DNA of 64,000 nt from Extensimonas soli. Lineage in GTDB: Bacteria > Pseudomonadota > Gammaproteobacteria > Burkholderiales > Burkholderiaceae_C. Numbering within the stretch: the first letter of the stretch is position 1; every line of letters starts with the position of its first letter. The notes beneath the pieces were generated by a model that had not been told where the DNA came from, did no database searches, and saw only the letters and a program-made list of their open reading frames with translations. The stretch spans positions 62,001 to 126,000 of the forward strand of contig NZ_JARGEL010000011.1 in the NCBI RefSeq assembly GCF_029211265.1. Direction: 5' to 3'. Shown here piece after piece: positions 44,207 through 51,896 of the stretch. A program made the translations under genes and the position numbers.

Positions 44207-44312
44207 GGACGCGCTATTCCGCACTAGCGGGCAGACGGCAACGCGGCCAGCGACCACACGGCAAGAGCTTTTGCAATGCCCGGGCAAAATTTGGGCTACA
44301 ATGTGAGGCTTA

Positions 44313-44388
<76 letters not shown>

Positions 44389-44395
44389 AAATTCA

Positions 44396-44425
44396 AACCC
44401 CAACCACTCTCGGTTGGGGTTTTTT
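44396..44425 (+). terminator. Intrinsic terminator after tRNA-Phe
   Basis: AACCCCAACC, ACTCTC loop, GGTTGGGG and TTTTTT: an 8-bp GC-rich stem with a T-run, eight bases after the tRNA end. Confidence 0.93.
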
Positions 44426-44696
44426 ATTGCCTATTCGCGCCAACTCCCGCGTGTTCTCGCGGGCTCCTTCGGAGTCTTGCGGACTTCGCCTTCGCCACCG
44501 CTAGCCAGGTTCGGCGCCCAGTTCTCTCTCTATCGGCCCTTTCTCTCTGCGGGTGGGACTTCGTGTTTTGGCACGAAGTCCGCAAAGGTCACGCTCGACC
44601 CGTATAAAGATCAACAGGTTACAAGTTGTCGAATCGAGTGGTTTGTTTTATGGATTGGTAGGCGAGCAAACCATCGATTACCGATCCCACACGTCG
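44426..44696. other. Non-coding stretch between tRNA-Phe and the Sel1-like gene
   Basis: About 270 bp without a credible gene. It contains a perfect 10-bp hairpin, GGACTTCGTG-TTTTGG-CACGAAGTCC, at 44556-44581. That hairpin could act as a terminator for the minus-strand gene ending at 44697, although no T-run follows on that strand. Confidence 0.5.
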
Positions 44697-45830
44697 TTAA
44701 TGGTCGTCGTCGCTGATGGCGCGAAACATCTCCGCCGCGAACTTCTGTGCGGTCGCCTGTTGTTCAGCGTTGATCGGAGCAAGAGTGATCCCGTCACGTC
44801 CATCTGCAAACATGGGGCCGCCAACGTCATCGTCGTAAGGGGAGCCGTCTTCGTGGATGGCGTGGTACTCGTCCTTGGTCAGGTCATCACCAAGCATCTC
44901 TGCGAGGTATAGCCATGTCCAACAACGAACCAAGTCGCCATGGTCATGCTCCTCAATCAGTTGACGCATGGCTTCGGTGTCACCGGATATGGCCGCCTCG
45001 GTCAGCCATTTCTTGGAGTCCTCGGACCTGCCCAATCGTTCAGCGATCTCTGCCACCCATGCGGGGTCGGCATTGACGCCAGTGGTGGCTTGATCGAAAA
45101 ACGCAGGGTCATCAAAACGATCGGCCAGTTCCAACAGGGCTTCAGGGTTGCCAAGCCTGGCTGCCTCCTGCAAGTGCCGTGAGAACAGTTGCTCACGATC
45201 AAGACGAGCTGCATGGCTGTCTGCCCACTCTTTCTCGACACCCGTCAGCAAACGGCCGCTTTGCGCTTGCTGGTACCAGTAGTCGCCACCAATCTCCTGA
45301 TCGTCGAGATCGTCCTCTGCGCCAGCATGGATTAACGCCAGCGCATAGTGGGCCATCGCACTACCCTTGCTCGCTGCATCGTTAAGTCCATCCATGAGGA
45401 GAGGGGAAATCAGCATGTCGGTAACCGCCATTCGTGCGTCTTGCACGAGTTCCCAGTCATCTTCCTCTTCGTCCTCATTCCACTCCTCATGTGCTGGTTC
45501 ATGGCGAAGATGCGCGACCAGATCTGGAATCGAGATGACGCCAATCTCTTGTTCGGTGAGCAAGGCAGGAAGCGACTTGCCCACCACGTCTGCTGTCTTG
45601 GAGTCGTAGCCGATTTCCAAGCAACGATCCTTGACGTGGTCGGAGTATTTCAGAGCACGACGGCTGCTGAGTGAATCCCGGGTGAAAACCGCGTCCGAGG
45701 TCAGCGACGCATAAGAGTTGAAGCCGAATGCAGCGGCCAACAACTCGTAGATGTGGGCCCGTTTGAACGTGCTGCCGGTGGTGGTCTGGAGGTTTTGCTG
45801 CGTGCTGTACGCGAGCTCTTTGATTGTCAT
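44697..45830 (-). CDS. Acidic protein with Sel1/TPR-like repeats, unknown function
   Basis: A 377-residue acidic protein. The N-terminal about 60 residues (TFKRAHIYELLAAAFGFNSYASL) look like a helical domain seen at the start of several uncharacterised plasmid or island proteins. From about 135 on, helical repeats resembling Sel1 occur (AASKGSAMAHYALALIHAGAED, LQEAARLGNPEALLELADRF, LTEAAISGDTEAMRQLIEEH). Such repeats mediate protein contacts. GC content is below that of the core genes, in line with an accessory origin. AGGAAAGG precedes ATG 45830. No function can be given. Confidence 0.7.
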   Translation of the reverse strand: MTIKELAYSTQQNLQTTTGSTFKRAHIYELLAAAFGFNSYASLTSDAVFTRDSLSSRRALKYSDHVKDRCLEIGYDSKTADVVGKSLPALLTEQEIGVISIPDLVAHLRHEPAHEEWNEDEEEDDWELVQDARMAVTDMLISPLLMDGLNDAASKGSAMAHYALALIHAGAEDDLDDQEIGGDYWYQQAQSGRLLTGVEKEWADSHAARLDREQLFSRHLQEAARLGNPEALLELADRFDDPAFFDQATTGVNADPAWVAEIAERLGRSEDSKKWLTEAAISGDTEAMRQLIEEHDHGDLVRCWTWLYLAEMLGDDLTKDEYHAIHEDGSPYDDDVGGPMFADGRDGITLAPINAEQQATAQKFAAEMFRAISDDDH

Positions 45831-46034
45831 GATCAACCTTTCCTGAATGCCACGTCGAATTCGGGTCAGGCGCACACGTTTAAGTCCCCGACGACGAGGC
45901 TCAAAGAGAGGTTTTCAGTGACGGAACAGATTGCCTGTTTTTACTCGTGTGCAAGTAAGGTGGGCACCTGTTGGAATTCTAGCCTCGCGGGGAGGATCGG
46001 TCCATGCCCGAATGGCATCCGGTTTTCAATGAAA

Positions 46035-46060
46035 TTCAGATTTATTTTCTGAAGTTCAGA
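46035..46060. promoter_or_regulatory. Alternating inverted half-sites
   Basis: TTCAGA, seven bases, TCTGAA, then one base and TTCAGA again form two overlapping palindromes in the gap between the two minus-strand genes. This could be an operator for the Sel1-like gene. The purpose is unknown. Confidence 0.3.
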
Positions 46061-46078
46061 AAACTGCTGCCGCTTTGA

Positions 46079-46315
46079 TCAGGACTCCAGCGTCGACTTC
46101 AAGTTGTGCAACCCCATGGCGACCTCTTCGACCAAGGCCTGCTCAGTAGCGTCCTCGGGGGTGCAATTGGTGGTCCATTCGACAAACTGGGTCATCTGGG
46201 CGGCGCGTTCGTGCGAAAGCTTGGCGTTGGCCAACCCGGACTGGATGATGGGGATGAGGGCTGCCGCAGCGCGTAAGCGATTCAGCTGTGGAGTGGGTGC
46301 AGGCGTTTTCGACAT
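46079..46315 (-). CDS. Small hypothetical protein next to umuDC
   Basis: A 78-residue protein beginning MSKTPAPTPQLNRLRAAAAL with helical, Ala- and Gln-rich sequence and the NCTPEDATEQALVEEVAMGLHNL C-terminal part. No family is recognised. It is divergent from umuD; the two starts are 121 bp apart with an SOS box between, 97 bp from this gene's start. SOS control is therefore possible but less clear than for umuD. ATG 46315 was preferred over an upstream in-frame start because it gives a compact protein. Confidence 0.55.
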   Translation of the reverse strand: MSKTPAPTPQLNRLRAAAALIPIIQSGLANAKLSHERAAQMTQFVEWTTNCTPEDATEQALVEEVAMGLHNLKSTLES

Positions 46316-46411
46316 GGCCGAGCATTGAAGCATCTTTGTCTTTTTACGTAAACGATGCCAGAGGCACGAATGCATGGGCCTCAACTTGTGGCGTCAAAGG
46401 TGTCGACCTTA

Positions 46412-46431
46412 TACTGTATGGAAAAACAGTA
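46412..46431 (+). promoter_or_regulatory. LexA (SOS) box of umuDC
   Basis: TACTGTATGGAAAAACAGTA matches the CTGT-N8-ACAG LexA consensus exactly, with matching outer TA bases. It ends five bases before the umuD start codon, a position where LexA would block transcription or a very short leader. Confidence 0.92.
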
Positions 46432-46436
46432 AAATC

Positions 46437-46913
46437 ATGCAGCCAGTCCTATTCCGACGCCGTCAAACACCGACCCTGAGTCAGATCCCCTTGGATGTGC
46501 CTCAGGAGCCGGTCGCGTTCGAAATCCGGCTGCTCCTGCACAGAATCAGTGCAGGATTTCCTTCCCCAGCGGCAGACTACGCCGAGGAGGGGCTCGATCT
46601 CAACGACTACCTCGTTCGCAACAAGCCGGCGACGTTCATGTTCACCGTCAAGGGGGATTCCATGATCGGAGCCAGTATCGAAGAGGGCGACAAAGTGGTC
46701 GTGGACCGGGCGATGACCCCGAAGCACGACGATATTGTGGTTGCCGTGGTCGATGGTGAATACACGATCAAGCGCCTCTACCGGCATCAGGGCCGGGTTG
46801 AACTTCGCCCTGAAAACCCTGCATACAGCCCGATCGTTTTCACCGAAGGCATCGAACTGATGGTCTGGGGTGTCGTGGTCGGTGTAGTCCGGCGTTATCC
46901 ATTCCGGGGTTGA
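46437..46913 (+). CDS. umuD: UmuD-type SOS mutagenesis protein
   Basis: A 158-residue S24 peptidase-like protein. RecA filaments stimulate self-cleavage at the Ala39-Gly40 bond in [14 protein letters not shown] (the E. coli site is Cys-Gly). The catalytic pair is Ser75 ([13 protein letters not shown]) and Lys112 (GEYTIKRLY), with the same spacing of 37 as in E. coli. Cleaved UmuD' joins UmuC as DNA polymerase V. An SOS box directly precedes the start. The stop codon lies 2 bp before the umuC start, so both are translated together. Confidence 0.95.
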   Translation: MQPVLFRRRQTPTLSQIPLDVPQEPVAFEIRLLLHRISAGFPSPAADYAEEGLDLNDYLVRNKPATFMFTVKGDSMIGASIEEGDKVVVDRAMTPKHDDIVVAVVDGEYTIKRLYRHQGRVELRPENPAYSPIVFTEGIELMVWGVVVGVVRRYPFRG

Positions 46914-46915
46914 TC

Positions 46916-48205
46916 ATGGCGGCCGCGCCGCAATTCGCGTTGGTGGACGTCAACAACTTCTACGTCTCCTGCGAGCGCGTCTTCAAGCCCTGCCTCGAGA
47001 ACACCCCCCTTGTTGTCCTCTCGAACAACGACGGCTGTGCCGTGGCTCGCAGTAATGAGGTTAAGGCACTTGGCGTGAAAATGGGCACTCCCTGGTTCAA
47101 GATGAAGGACTTGGCCCGCCAACACGGGATTCTCGCCTATTCATCGAACTACACGCTGTATGGCGACATGAGTAACCGGGTGACCACCATCCTGCGCGAC
47201 TTCTCTCCCGACCTTGAGGTGTACAGCATCGACGAGTCCTTCCTGCGTATCGAGACGGTGGCGCACCTCCATGGTGGAGCCATCCCCATGGGGCACCAGA
47301 TGCGCAACCGCATCAAGCAATGGACGGGGCTACCCGTCTGCGTTGGCGTTGGTCCGACGAAGACGCTGGCGAAGTTTGCGAACCACCTGGCCAAGAAGAA
47401 TGACGTGTTCAAGGGCGTGTGCGACCTCCATGCGATGTCGCGGCCGGAACGCCTGGAGTGGATGTGGGGTGTCGATGTTGGCGAGGTCTGGGGTGTCGGG
47501 CCGCGCATAAAAAAACGCCTGAGTGCGATGGGCATTGATACCGTGCTCGATCTGCGCAACGCATCGCCCAAGGAAATGCGCACGCATTTTGGGGTGGTCA
47601 TGGAGCGCACCTGCAACGAGTTGCGTGGAATTTCCTGCCTGGATCTAGAGGATGTCATGCCGCCGAAGCAGCAGATCATGTCGTCGCGCAGCTTTGGCGA
47701 GCCGGTCGAAACGATCGAAGAACTGCGCGAGGCCGTCGCAAGTTACCTGGGCAATGCAGCCGAAAAACTGCGCCACCAAAAATCCGTGGCTGGCGCCGTC
47801 TACATCTTTGTGCTGACCAATCGTTTCAAGGAGGATGAGCCACAGTACAACGCGGGCATCACCGTACCGTTGATCGATGGCACGGATGACACACTCGTGC
47901 TGACCACTGCGGCGTTGAAGGGGCTCTTGGCGATCTTCCGTCCCGGGTTCCGCTACAAGAAGGCCGGAGTAATGCTGACCTTGCTGTCGGACAAGGATGC
48001 TCGGCAAGCCACCCTTTTCGATGATCTGGCGGCAACGGAGAAGTCAGCCCGACTGATGGCTGCCATGGATGCCGTCAATCGTGAGTTCGGCCGGGGAACC
48101 TTGCGTTCTGGCGCGAGCGGCGTGGCTCAGCGTTGGGCCATGCGTGCCGGCAATCGGTCGCCACGTTACACGACACGGTGGGATGAATTGCCAGTGGTTT
48201 CATAG
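46916..48205 (+). CDS. umuC: UmuC, catalytic subunit of translesion DNA polymerase V
   Basis: A 429-residue Y-family polymerase. [20 protein letters not shown] is motif I with the metal-binding Asp. [12 protein letters not shown] carries the catalytic Asp-Glu. [18 protein letters not shown] and [21 protein letters not shown] are the palm/HhH parts, and the little finger follows (about 240-345). It copies past DNA lesions together with UmuD' and RecA. The start was placed at ATG 46916, because the alternative TTG at 46910 overlaps the umuD stop. The GC content is lower than the core genome. Confidence 0.95.
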   Translation: MAAAPQFALVDVNNFYVSCERVFKPCLENTPLVVLSNNDGCAVARSNEVKALGVKMGTPWFKMKDLARQHGILAYSSNYTLYGDMSNRVTTILRDFSPDLEVYSIDESFLRIETVAHLHGGAIPMGHQMRNRIKQWTGLPVCVGVGPTKTLAKFANHLAKKNDVFKGVCDLHAMSRPERLEWMWGVDVGEVWGVGPRIKKRLSAMGIDTVLDLRNASPKEMRTHFGVVMERTCNELRGISCLDLEDVMPPKQQIMSSRSFGEPVETIEELREAVASYLGNAAEKLRHQKSVAGAVYIFVLTNRFKEDEPQYNAGITVPLIDGTDDTLVLTTAALKGLLAIFRPGFRYKKAGVMLTLLSDKDARQATLFDDLAATEKSARLMAAMDAVNREFGRGTLRSGASGVAQRWAMRAGNRSPRYTTRWDELPVVS

Positions 48206-48616
48206 CGCAGCCGATGTATGCATTAAAGGAACAAAGCCAGCACTGAAAGACCGAACGATAGATCGTGGCGTAAGTACCTGCACGACTGTTTCGCTGTTCA
48301 TTGTTTGTGGGGTGCCATAGCCATCGAAAGACCAAGGCAGAATTCCTCGGGGAGATAGCAGATAGGCAGATCCATCAACGGCGAACATCGCTCCAACCGG
48401 GAGCTCAGCAATCGGCGCCTCAAAGGTCACTTTGCCACCACCACGGACCGCACGTTCCGCGTGCAATATCTTGTCTATTTGTGGCATCCGGAAGTTGCCA
48501 AATTCATCCGAATTGGCAACATTGGCTCGTAGCCATGCATCCCGGAACGAGTTGCTGCGATCTCTCTGGCAATACGAGCATGGTCGATGTCCCGCAGAGA
48601 AGGCTGTGGACGGCGA
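48200..48616 (-). pseudogene. Decayed conserved hypothetical gene, C-terminal part
   Basis: The minus-strand frame is open from a stop at about 48617-48619 down to 48200. It reads HRPCSYCQRDRSNSFRDAWL, VANSDEFGNFRMPQIDKILH, then a beta-rich end (LPVGAMFAVDGSAYLL, PWSFDGYG, VLTPRSIVRSFSAGFVPLMH). This resembles the C-terminal half of a conserved protein found in accessory regions. The upstream half is missing or broken by a stop and frame change, and the only usual start codon (ATG 48487) would give 95 residues. The end overlaps the umuC stop by a few bases. The function of the family is not known to me. Confidence 0.45.
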
Positions 48617-48925
48617 TCAGGTGTCGTAACCGAGGCATATCTTGCGAAGGGCAAAGAGTGGATGATTTCGTTGAAGGGAGGGACGAAGGGTGGCCATGTT
48701 GGCCAAATCGTCGAATCCACGACCTCAAGACCAAGGCGTTGCTACCTCGCTCAGATTACGGACGCGGGTTCGGTTCCGTGTCCCGACGGAGTGCGCGCAA
48801 TTTCGGGGCATCTTCGTGGTCTCCATGCAAAACCTGCATGGAGCTCGTGGCGGTGATAGTCGCAGGCCCATCCCCGAGGGCGCCCCTCCATTTCTACGCC
48901 CATTTGCACACAATTCTGCCGCTTG
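48617..48925. other. Non-coding or decayed stretch upstream of fic
   Basis: Open frames on both strands are short and lack family features. It may hold the lost 5' half of the decayed minus-strand gene. I found no terminator or repeat. Confidence 0.35.
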
Positions 48926-48953
48926 TTGAAATGGGTGTAAACGGGTGTATTAT
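48926..48953 (+). promoter_or_regulatory. Promoter of the fic gene, overlapping direct repeats
   Basis: TTGAAA (48926-48931), a 16-bp spacer and TATTAT (48948-48953) form a good sigma-70 promoter. The spacer carries the direct repeat GGGTGTAAACGGGTGTA. The start codon is only 7 bp after the -10 box, so transcription should begin at or near the ATG, giving a leaderless mRNA. Confidence 0.65.
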
Positions 48954-48959
48954 TGGTTC

Positions 48960-50009
48960 ATGTTCCGAACCGACACCCTCCAGATCACCCCGGAGGTCTT
49001 GGGCCTGGTCGCCCGGATCGACGAATTCAAAGGTGCGTGGCGCGCCTTGGGCACGCTTGCGCCCGACCGCCTGTCGGCGTTACGGCGTGTGGCCACCATC
49101 GAGAGCATCGGCTCATCCACTCGCATTGAAGGCAGCAAGCTCTCCGACCGGGAGGTCGAACGGCTGCTGTCCAACCTCGCCATCAAGAAGTTCGACTCAC
49201 GGGATGAGCAGGAGGTTGCCGGGTACGCCGAGCTGATGGATTTGATCTTCCGGGCATGGGAGGACATCCCCTTCACCGAGAACCACGTCAAGCAGCTGCA
49301 TCAGATCCTGCTGCAGTACAGCCAGAAGGACGAGTGGCATAGGGGTGGCTACAAGACCAACTCGAACAGCGTCGCGGCCTTTGATGAGAATGGCGCTCAG
49401 ATCGGCATCGTCTTTGAGACGGCCACACCGTTCGACACGCCGCGCTTGATGACTGAGCTGCTGGCATGGGTCAGCGATGAGCGCGAAAAAGCCGTGCTGC
49501 ATCCCTTGCTCATCATCGGCATCTTCGTGGTCGTGTTCCTCGAAATCCACCCGTTCCAGGAGGGCAACGGGCGTTTGAGCCGCGTGCTGACGACCCTGTT
49601 GCTGCTACAGGCGGGCTACGCCTACGTTCCGTACAGCTCGCTGGAAAGTGTGATCGAGGCCAGCAAGGAAGGCTACTACCTCGCGTTGCGGCAAACGCAG
49701 GGCACGATCCGCAGCGACGAGCCGAACTGGCAGCCGTGGTTGCTGTTCTTTCTACGCTCGCTGGCCGAGCAGGTGCGACGTCTGGAGAAGAAGGTCGAGC
49801 GCGAAAAGATCGTGCTGGCCGCGCTGCCCGAGCTGTCACTACAAATCGTGGAGTTCGCCCGGGAGCACGGGCGCGTCACGATGATGGATGCCATCAAGCT
49901 GACAGGAGCCAGCCGCAACACCCTGAAGCAACACTTCCGCGACCTGACCGAACGCAACCATCTGGAGCAGCACGGCAGCGGGCGTGGCGTGTGGTATGGA
50001 TTGAAGTGA
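48960..50009 (+). CDS. Fic family protein (probable AMP transferase) with C-terminal winged helix
   Basis: A 349-residue Fic protein. The inhibitory helix motif SSTRIEG (52-58, class II, N-terminal) precedes the catalytic loop HPFQEGNGR (197-205), whose His activates the target hydroxyl. The glutamate in the inhibitory motif keeps the enzyme off until it is relieved. The C-terminal about 80 residues form a winged helix (VTMMDAIKLTGASRNTLKQH), common in chromosomal Fic proteins. The target is unknown; it may modify a cellular protein or regulate itself. The promoter repeats could be the binding site of its own DNA-binding domain. Confidence 0.9.
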   Translation: MFRTDTLQITPEVLGLVARIDEFKGAWRALGTLAPDRLSALRRVATIESIGSSTRIEGSKLSDREVERLLSNLAIKKFDSRDEQEVAGYAELMDLIFRAWEDIPFTENHVKQLHQILLQYSQKDEWHRGGYKTNSNSVAAFDENGAQIGIVFETATPFDTPRLMTELLAWVSDEREKAVLHPLLIIGIFVVVFLEIHPFQEGNGRLSRVLTTLLLLQAGYAYVPYSSLESVIEASKEGYYLALRQTQGTIRSDEPNWQPWLLFFLRSLAEQVRRLEKKVEREKIVLAALPELSLQIVEFAREHGRVTMMDAIKLTGASRNTLKQHFRDLTERNHLEQHGSGRGVWYGLK

Positions 50010-50479
50010 CTGGCCTGTTCGATTCCGTGTTTGGGATCGAACCGCCGACCGTTCATGGCCTGTGGCAGCGAGCAAATGCGCGGGGGCGGCCCGTTTTTCC
50101 TCGGATGCGCGACCAGTGTAGAGTCACGCCCACGGTGGCAATGCCCGTATGGCAGGGAAGTTTCCTCTACCGGGGAACTACACCACCACCAAATATCCGA
50201 AATCCCTGCTCAGCAGGGATTTCGCATTTTTGCACTTCTCTCACGCGCTTCTAAGGCTGTTGCACACCCAAAAAGGCGGCAGTTGCGTTCCTCGCGCCTC
50301 GTGTCTGCGCGGCTTCCCACACAAGACCCGGTGCCATAGCCGAACGATGGCATTTTTGCCAGAGCCCTGAACCATACAGGCAGCGCACCCAGGGGTTTTG
50401 CTTGCTTTTCACGCGCACTTGCGTCACACTTGCGCGCTTCGATTTCGGGTGAGGTCGTGGTTTTCGAAAGGTGTCGTTG
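50010..50479. other. Intergenic region between fic and the ribonuclease gene
   Basis: About 470 bp without a convincing gene. It holds a terminator-like hairpin (50198-50230). Two overlapping open frames on both strands are shadows without family features. ACCACCACCAAA before the hairpin resembles a tRNA end, but no tRNA fold could be made. Confidence 0.45.
50198..50230 (+). terminator. Terminator-like hairpin downstream of fic
   Basis: CGAAATCCCTG, CTCAG loop, CAGGGATTTCG, followed by CATTTTT. An 11-bp stem with a T-run, about 190 bp after the fic stop codon. Confidence 0.75.
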
Positions 50480-50884
50480 ATGCGCAAGGCGCTGGTTTTA
50501 GGGCCGCAGAAAGCAGGATTCGCATGGCTCTTGGCTCTGGCGCTCTTGCTGATACCGTGGGCAGCACTGGGGCGGGGCGGGGCGGCGGGGCAAGGCCTTG
50601 CTGCAGTAAGGCTGGCCGCATTGCCCCCTGAAGCGCGCACGGCCTACACCCTGATTTTCGCCGGCGGCCCGTTTCCGCATGAAAAGGATGGCACTGTCTT
50701 CGGCAATCGCGAGCGGCTGCTGCCTCTGCACAGGCGCGGATATTACCGTGAGTATACCGTTACCACCCCTGGCGCCCCCGACAGAGGCACGCGCCGTATC
50801 GTATGCGGCGGCAAGCCGCGGGTTCCGGACGTCTGCTATTACACCAGCGATCACTACACGAGTTTTCGCATCATCGTTGAATAG
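50480..50884 (+). CDS. Secreted guanyl-specific ribonuclease (barnase/RNase Sa family)
   Basis: A 134-residue exported RNase of the barnase/N1 family. A signal peptide covers about 1-38 (AWLLALALLLIPWAALG). The catalytic residues are Glu91 (YYREYTVTTPG), Arg105/Arg106 (RGTRRIVCGG) and His125 (TSDHYTSF). Cys109 and Cys119 can pair. RNases of this type cut RNA after guanine. AAAGGTG precedes ATG 50480. A barstar-like inhibitor gene follows 126 bp downstream, so this is a toxin with cognate immunity, either secreted or possibly used against competitors. The DNA before it shows no regulator. Confidence 0.9.
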   Translation: MRKALVLGPQKAGFAWLLALALLLIPWAALGRGGAAGQGLAAVRLAALPPEARTAYTLIFAGGPFPHEKDGTVFGNRERLLPLHRRGYYREYTVTTPGAPDRGTRRIVCGGKPRVPDVCYYTSDHYTSFRIIVE

Positions 50885-51010
50885 CAGCGTTCTAGGCTGG
50901 GGGCGGTGCAAAGGTGAAGATTGCCAGTGTTTTCAGCATGAAGTTAATGCCGCATTCTGTTTCGTTTTATGCCCGTAGTTCGTGAATTTCAGCAAGAAAG
51001 AGTAGCGCAA

Positions 51011-51436
51011 ATGCAGTCGCCACTTCAAAAAGACCAGGAAATACCCTTGCGCAATGTGCGCGCCAATATCGTCCAGTCCATACGCGCGTTCCGTGTGGCC
51101 GATTTGCAGGAAGCTGCCAAGACTCTGGGGCATCACTTTCTGTATGCCAACCTCGCGCATGCGCAGACCAAGCAAGACATACTGGACCTGATCGCCAGTC
51201 AATTCACTTTCCCGGCCCATGTCGGGAAAAATTTTGACGCCTTGTACGACAGCATGACCGACCCCTTGCACAAGTCGGGTCCGCAGCCCGGCTTCGTCGT
51301 GGTGCTCGAGCAGATTCCGGCCACGCCCAAATTCGACAAGGAAGCACGCGAGCAACTGCTCGACATCTTCCGCGACGCCGCCGAATACTGGGCAGACCGC
51401 AAAATTCCGTTCCGCTGCTTCTATTCTTTTCTGTAG
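51011..51436 (+). CDS. Barstar family ribonuclease inhibitor
   Basis: A 141-residue protein with a barstar domain (about 55-141). FPAHVGKNFDALYDSMTDPL matches the inhibitor helix with its conserved Asp and Tyr, which plug the RNase active site. The first about 50 residues (SPLQKDQEIPLRNVRANIVQS) are an extension seen in proteobacterial forms. ATG 51011 was chosen over 50969 since a purine-rich GAAAGAG lies just before it. It protects the cell from the ribonuclease encoded upstream. Confidence 0.88.
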   Translation: MQSPLQKDQEIPLRNVRANIVQSIRAFRVADLQEAAKTLGHHFLYANLAHAQTKQDILDLIASQFTFPAHVGKNFDALYDSMTDPLHKSGPQPGFVVVLEQIPATPKFDKEAREQLLDIFRDAAEYWADRKIPFRCFYSFL

Positions 51437-51469
51437 CCCGTTCTGCATCCATTGGCCAAGCAGAACGGG
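51437..51469. repeat. Perfect 10-bp hairpin after the barstar gene
   Basis: CCCGTTCTGC, a 13-base loop and GCAGAACGGG start at the base after the stop codon. No T-run follows. It may stabilise the mRNA end or be a factor-assisted stop signal. Confidence 0.5.
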
Positions 51470-51498
51470 CAAGCACGGCTACAGGGGCACAGGATATC

Positions 51499-51615
51499 GT
51501 GCTCGATGCGCAAGTGGCGGAGCAGCCGCCCGCCGACAGGCTCGTCGATGTTTCCCCGCTCGCATTGCGCATGAGCAGCCCATTCAACGTGCGCTATTGG
51601 GTGGATGCGGGCTGA
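51499..51615 (+). CDS. Possible 38-residue small protein or gene remnant
   Basis: GTG 51499 follows AGGA at a good distance and opens a 38-codon frame that ends in VDVSPLALRMSSPFNVRYWV with a stop at 51613. The composition looks protein-like (ordered hydrophobic pattern, no low-GC bias), and an intrinsic terminator follows 25 bp later. It may be a true small protein or the 3' end of a lost gene. No family is recognised. Confidence 0.3.
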   Translation: MLDAQVAEQPPADRLVDVSPLALRMSSPFNVRYWVDAG

Positions 51616-51639
51616 CGGCTGTCTTGCGCTCTTGCAAAC

Positions 51640-51666
51640 GCCTGCCTCGCCGAGGTGGGCTTTTTT
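51640..51666 (+). terminator. Intrinsic terminator before the aroG leader
   Basis: GCCTGCCTCGC pairs with the CGAGGTGGGC that follows and ends in TTTTTT. It isolates aroG transcription from the upstream region. Confidence 0.75.
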
Positions 51667-51703
51667 GTGCTTGGCTGGCCCTGATCCCGCGCGGGCACTG
51701 TGC

Positions 51704-51709
51704 TATATT
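51704..51709 (+). promoter_or_regulatory. Extended -10 box before the aroG leader peptide
   Basis: TGCTATATT gives TATATT with an extended TG. No good -35 box is seen. It lies 7 bp before the leader ATG. Since a GGAG also precedes that ATG, the true transcription start may be upstream. Confidence 0.4.
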
Positions 51710-51715
51710 GGAGCC

Positions 51716-51787
51716 ATGGTTTCGGCCCGTTGCTATTTTTTTGGCTACTTTTGGTTCTCATGCGCCGCTGGCGGAAGAGAGTTCTGA
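51716..51787 (+). CDS. Aromatic-rich leader peptide of aroG (attenuator)
   Basis: A 23-residue peptide with GGAG before its ATG. The core YFFGYFWF has eight residues with five Phe/Trp and two Tyr in a row-like arrangement, followed by SCAAGG and a stop at 51785. The DAHP synthase gene, first enzyme of aromatic amino-acid synthesis, starts 109 bp later, and an intrinsic terminator stands between. This is the classical layout of transcription attenuation: ribosome stalling at Phe, Tyr or Trp codons under starvation would favour an antiterminator. The GCCGCTGGCGG in the second half of the peptide could pair with the terminator arm. Charged tRNA sensing is inference. Confidence 0.8.
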   Translation: MVSARCYFFGYFWFSCAAGGREF

Positions 51788-51819
51788 ACGTACCCGCAAA
51801 CAACGTACCGAATTCCCCT

Positions 51820-51850
51820 AAACCGCCGGCACTCGCTGGCGGTTTTTTTT
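51820..51850 (+). terminator. Attenuator terminator upstream of aroG
   Basis: AACCGCCGGC, ACTCG loop, CTGGCGGTT followed by eight T. It stands 33 bp after the leader peptide stop and 46 bp before the aroG start. Confidence 0.9.
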
Positions 51851-51896
51851 CGCCCCAGGTTTTTCTTACGCACCCTCTTTTTTAAGGACCGACACG

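Noticed and set aside
48301-49236. 311-residue plus-strand open frame
   Set aside because: It overlaps the decayed minus-strand gene and the 5' part of fic in another frame and shows no domain.
50130-50230. tRNA or tmRNA end suggested by ACCACCACCAAA before a terminator
   Set aside because: No T-arm (TTCGA) or acceptor pairing could be made. A small hairpin is present, but not a tRNA fold.
44389-51436. Direct repeat of the tRNA-Phe 3' end marking an island border
   Set aside because: No second copy of the T-arm and acceptor sequence was found by eye in the downstream region.
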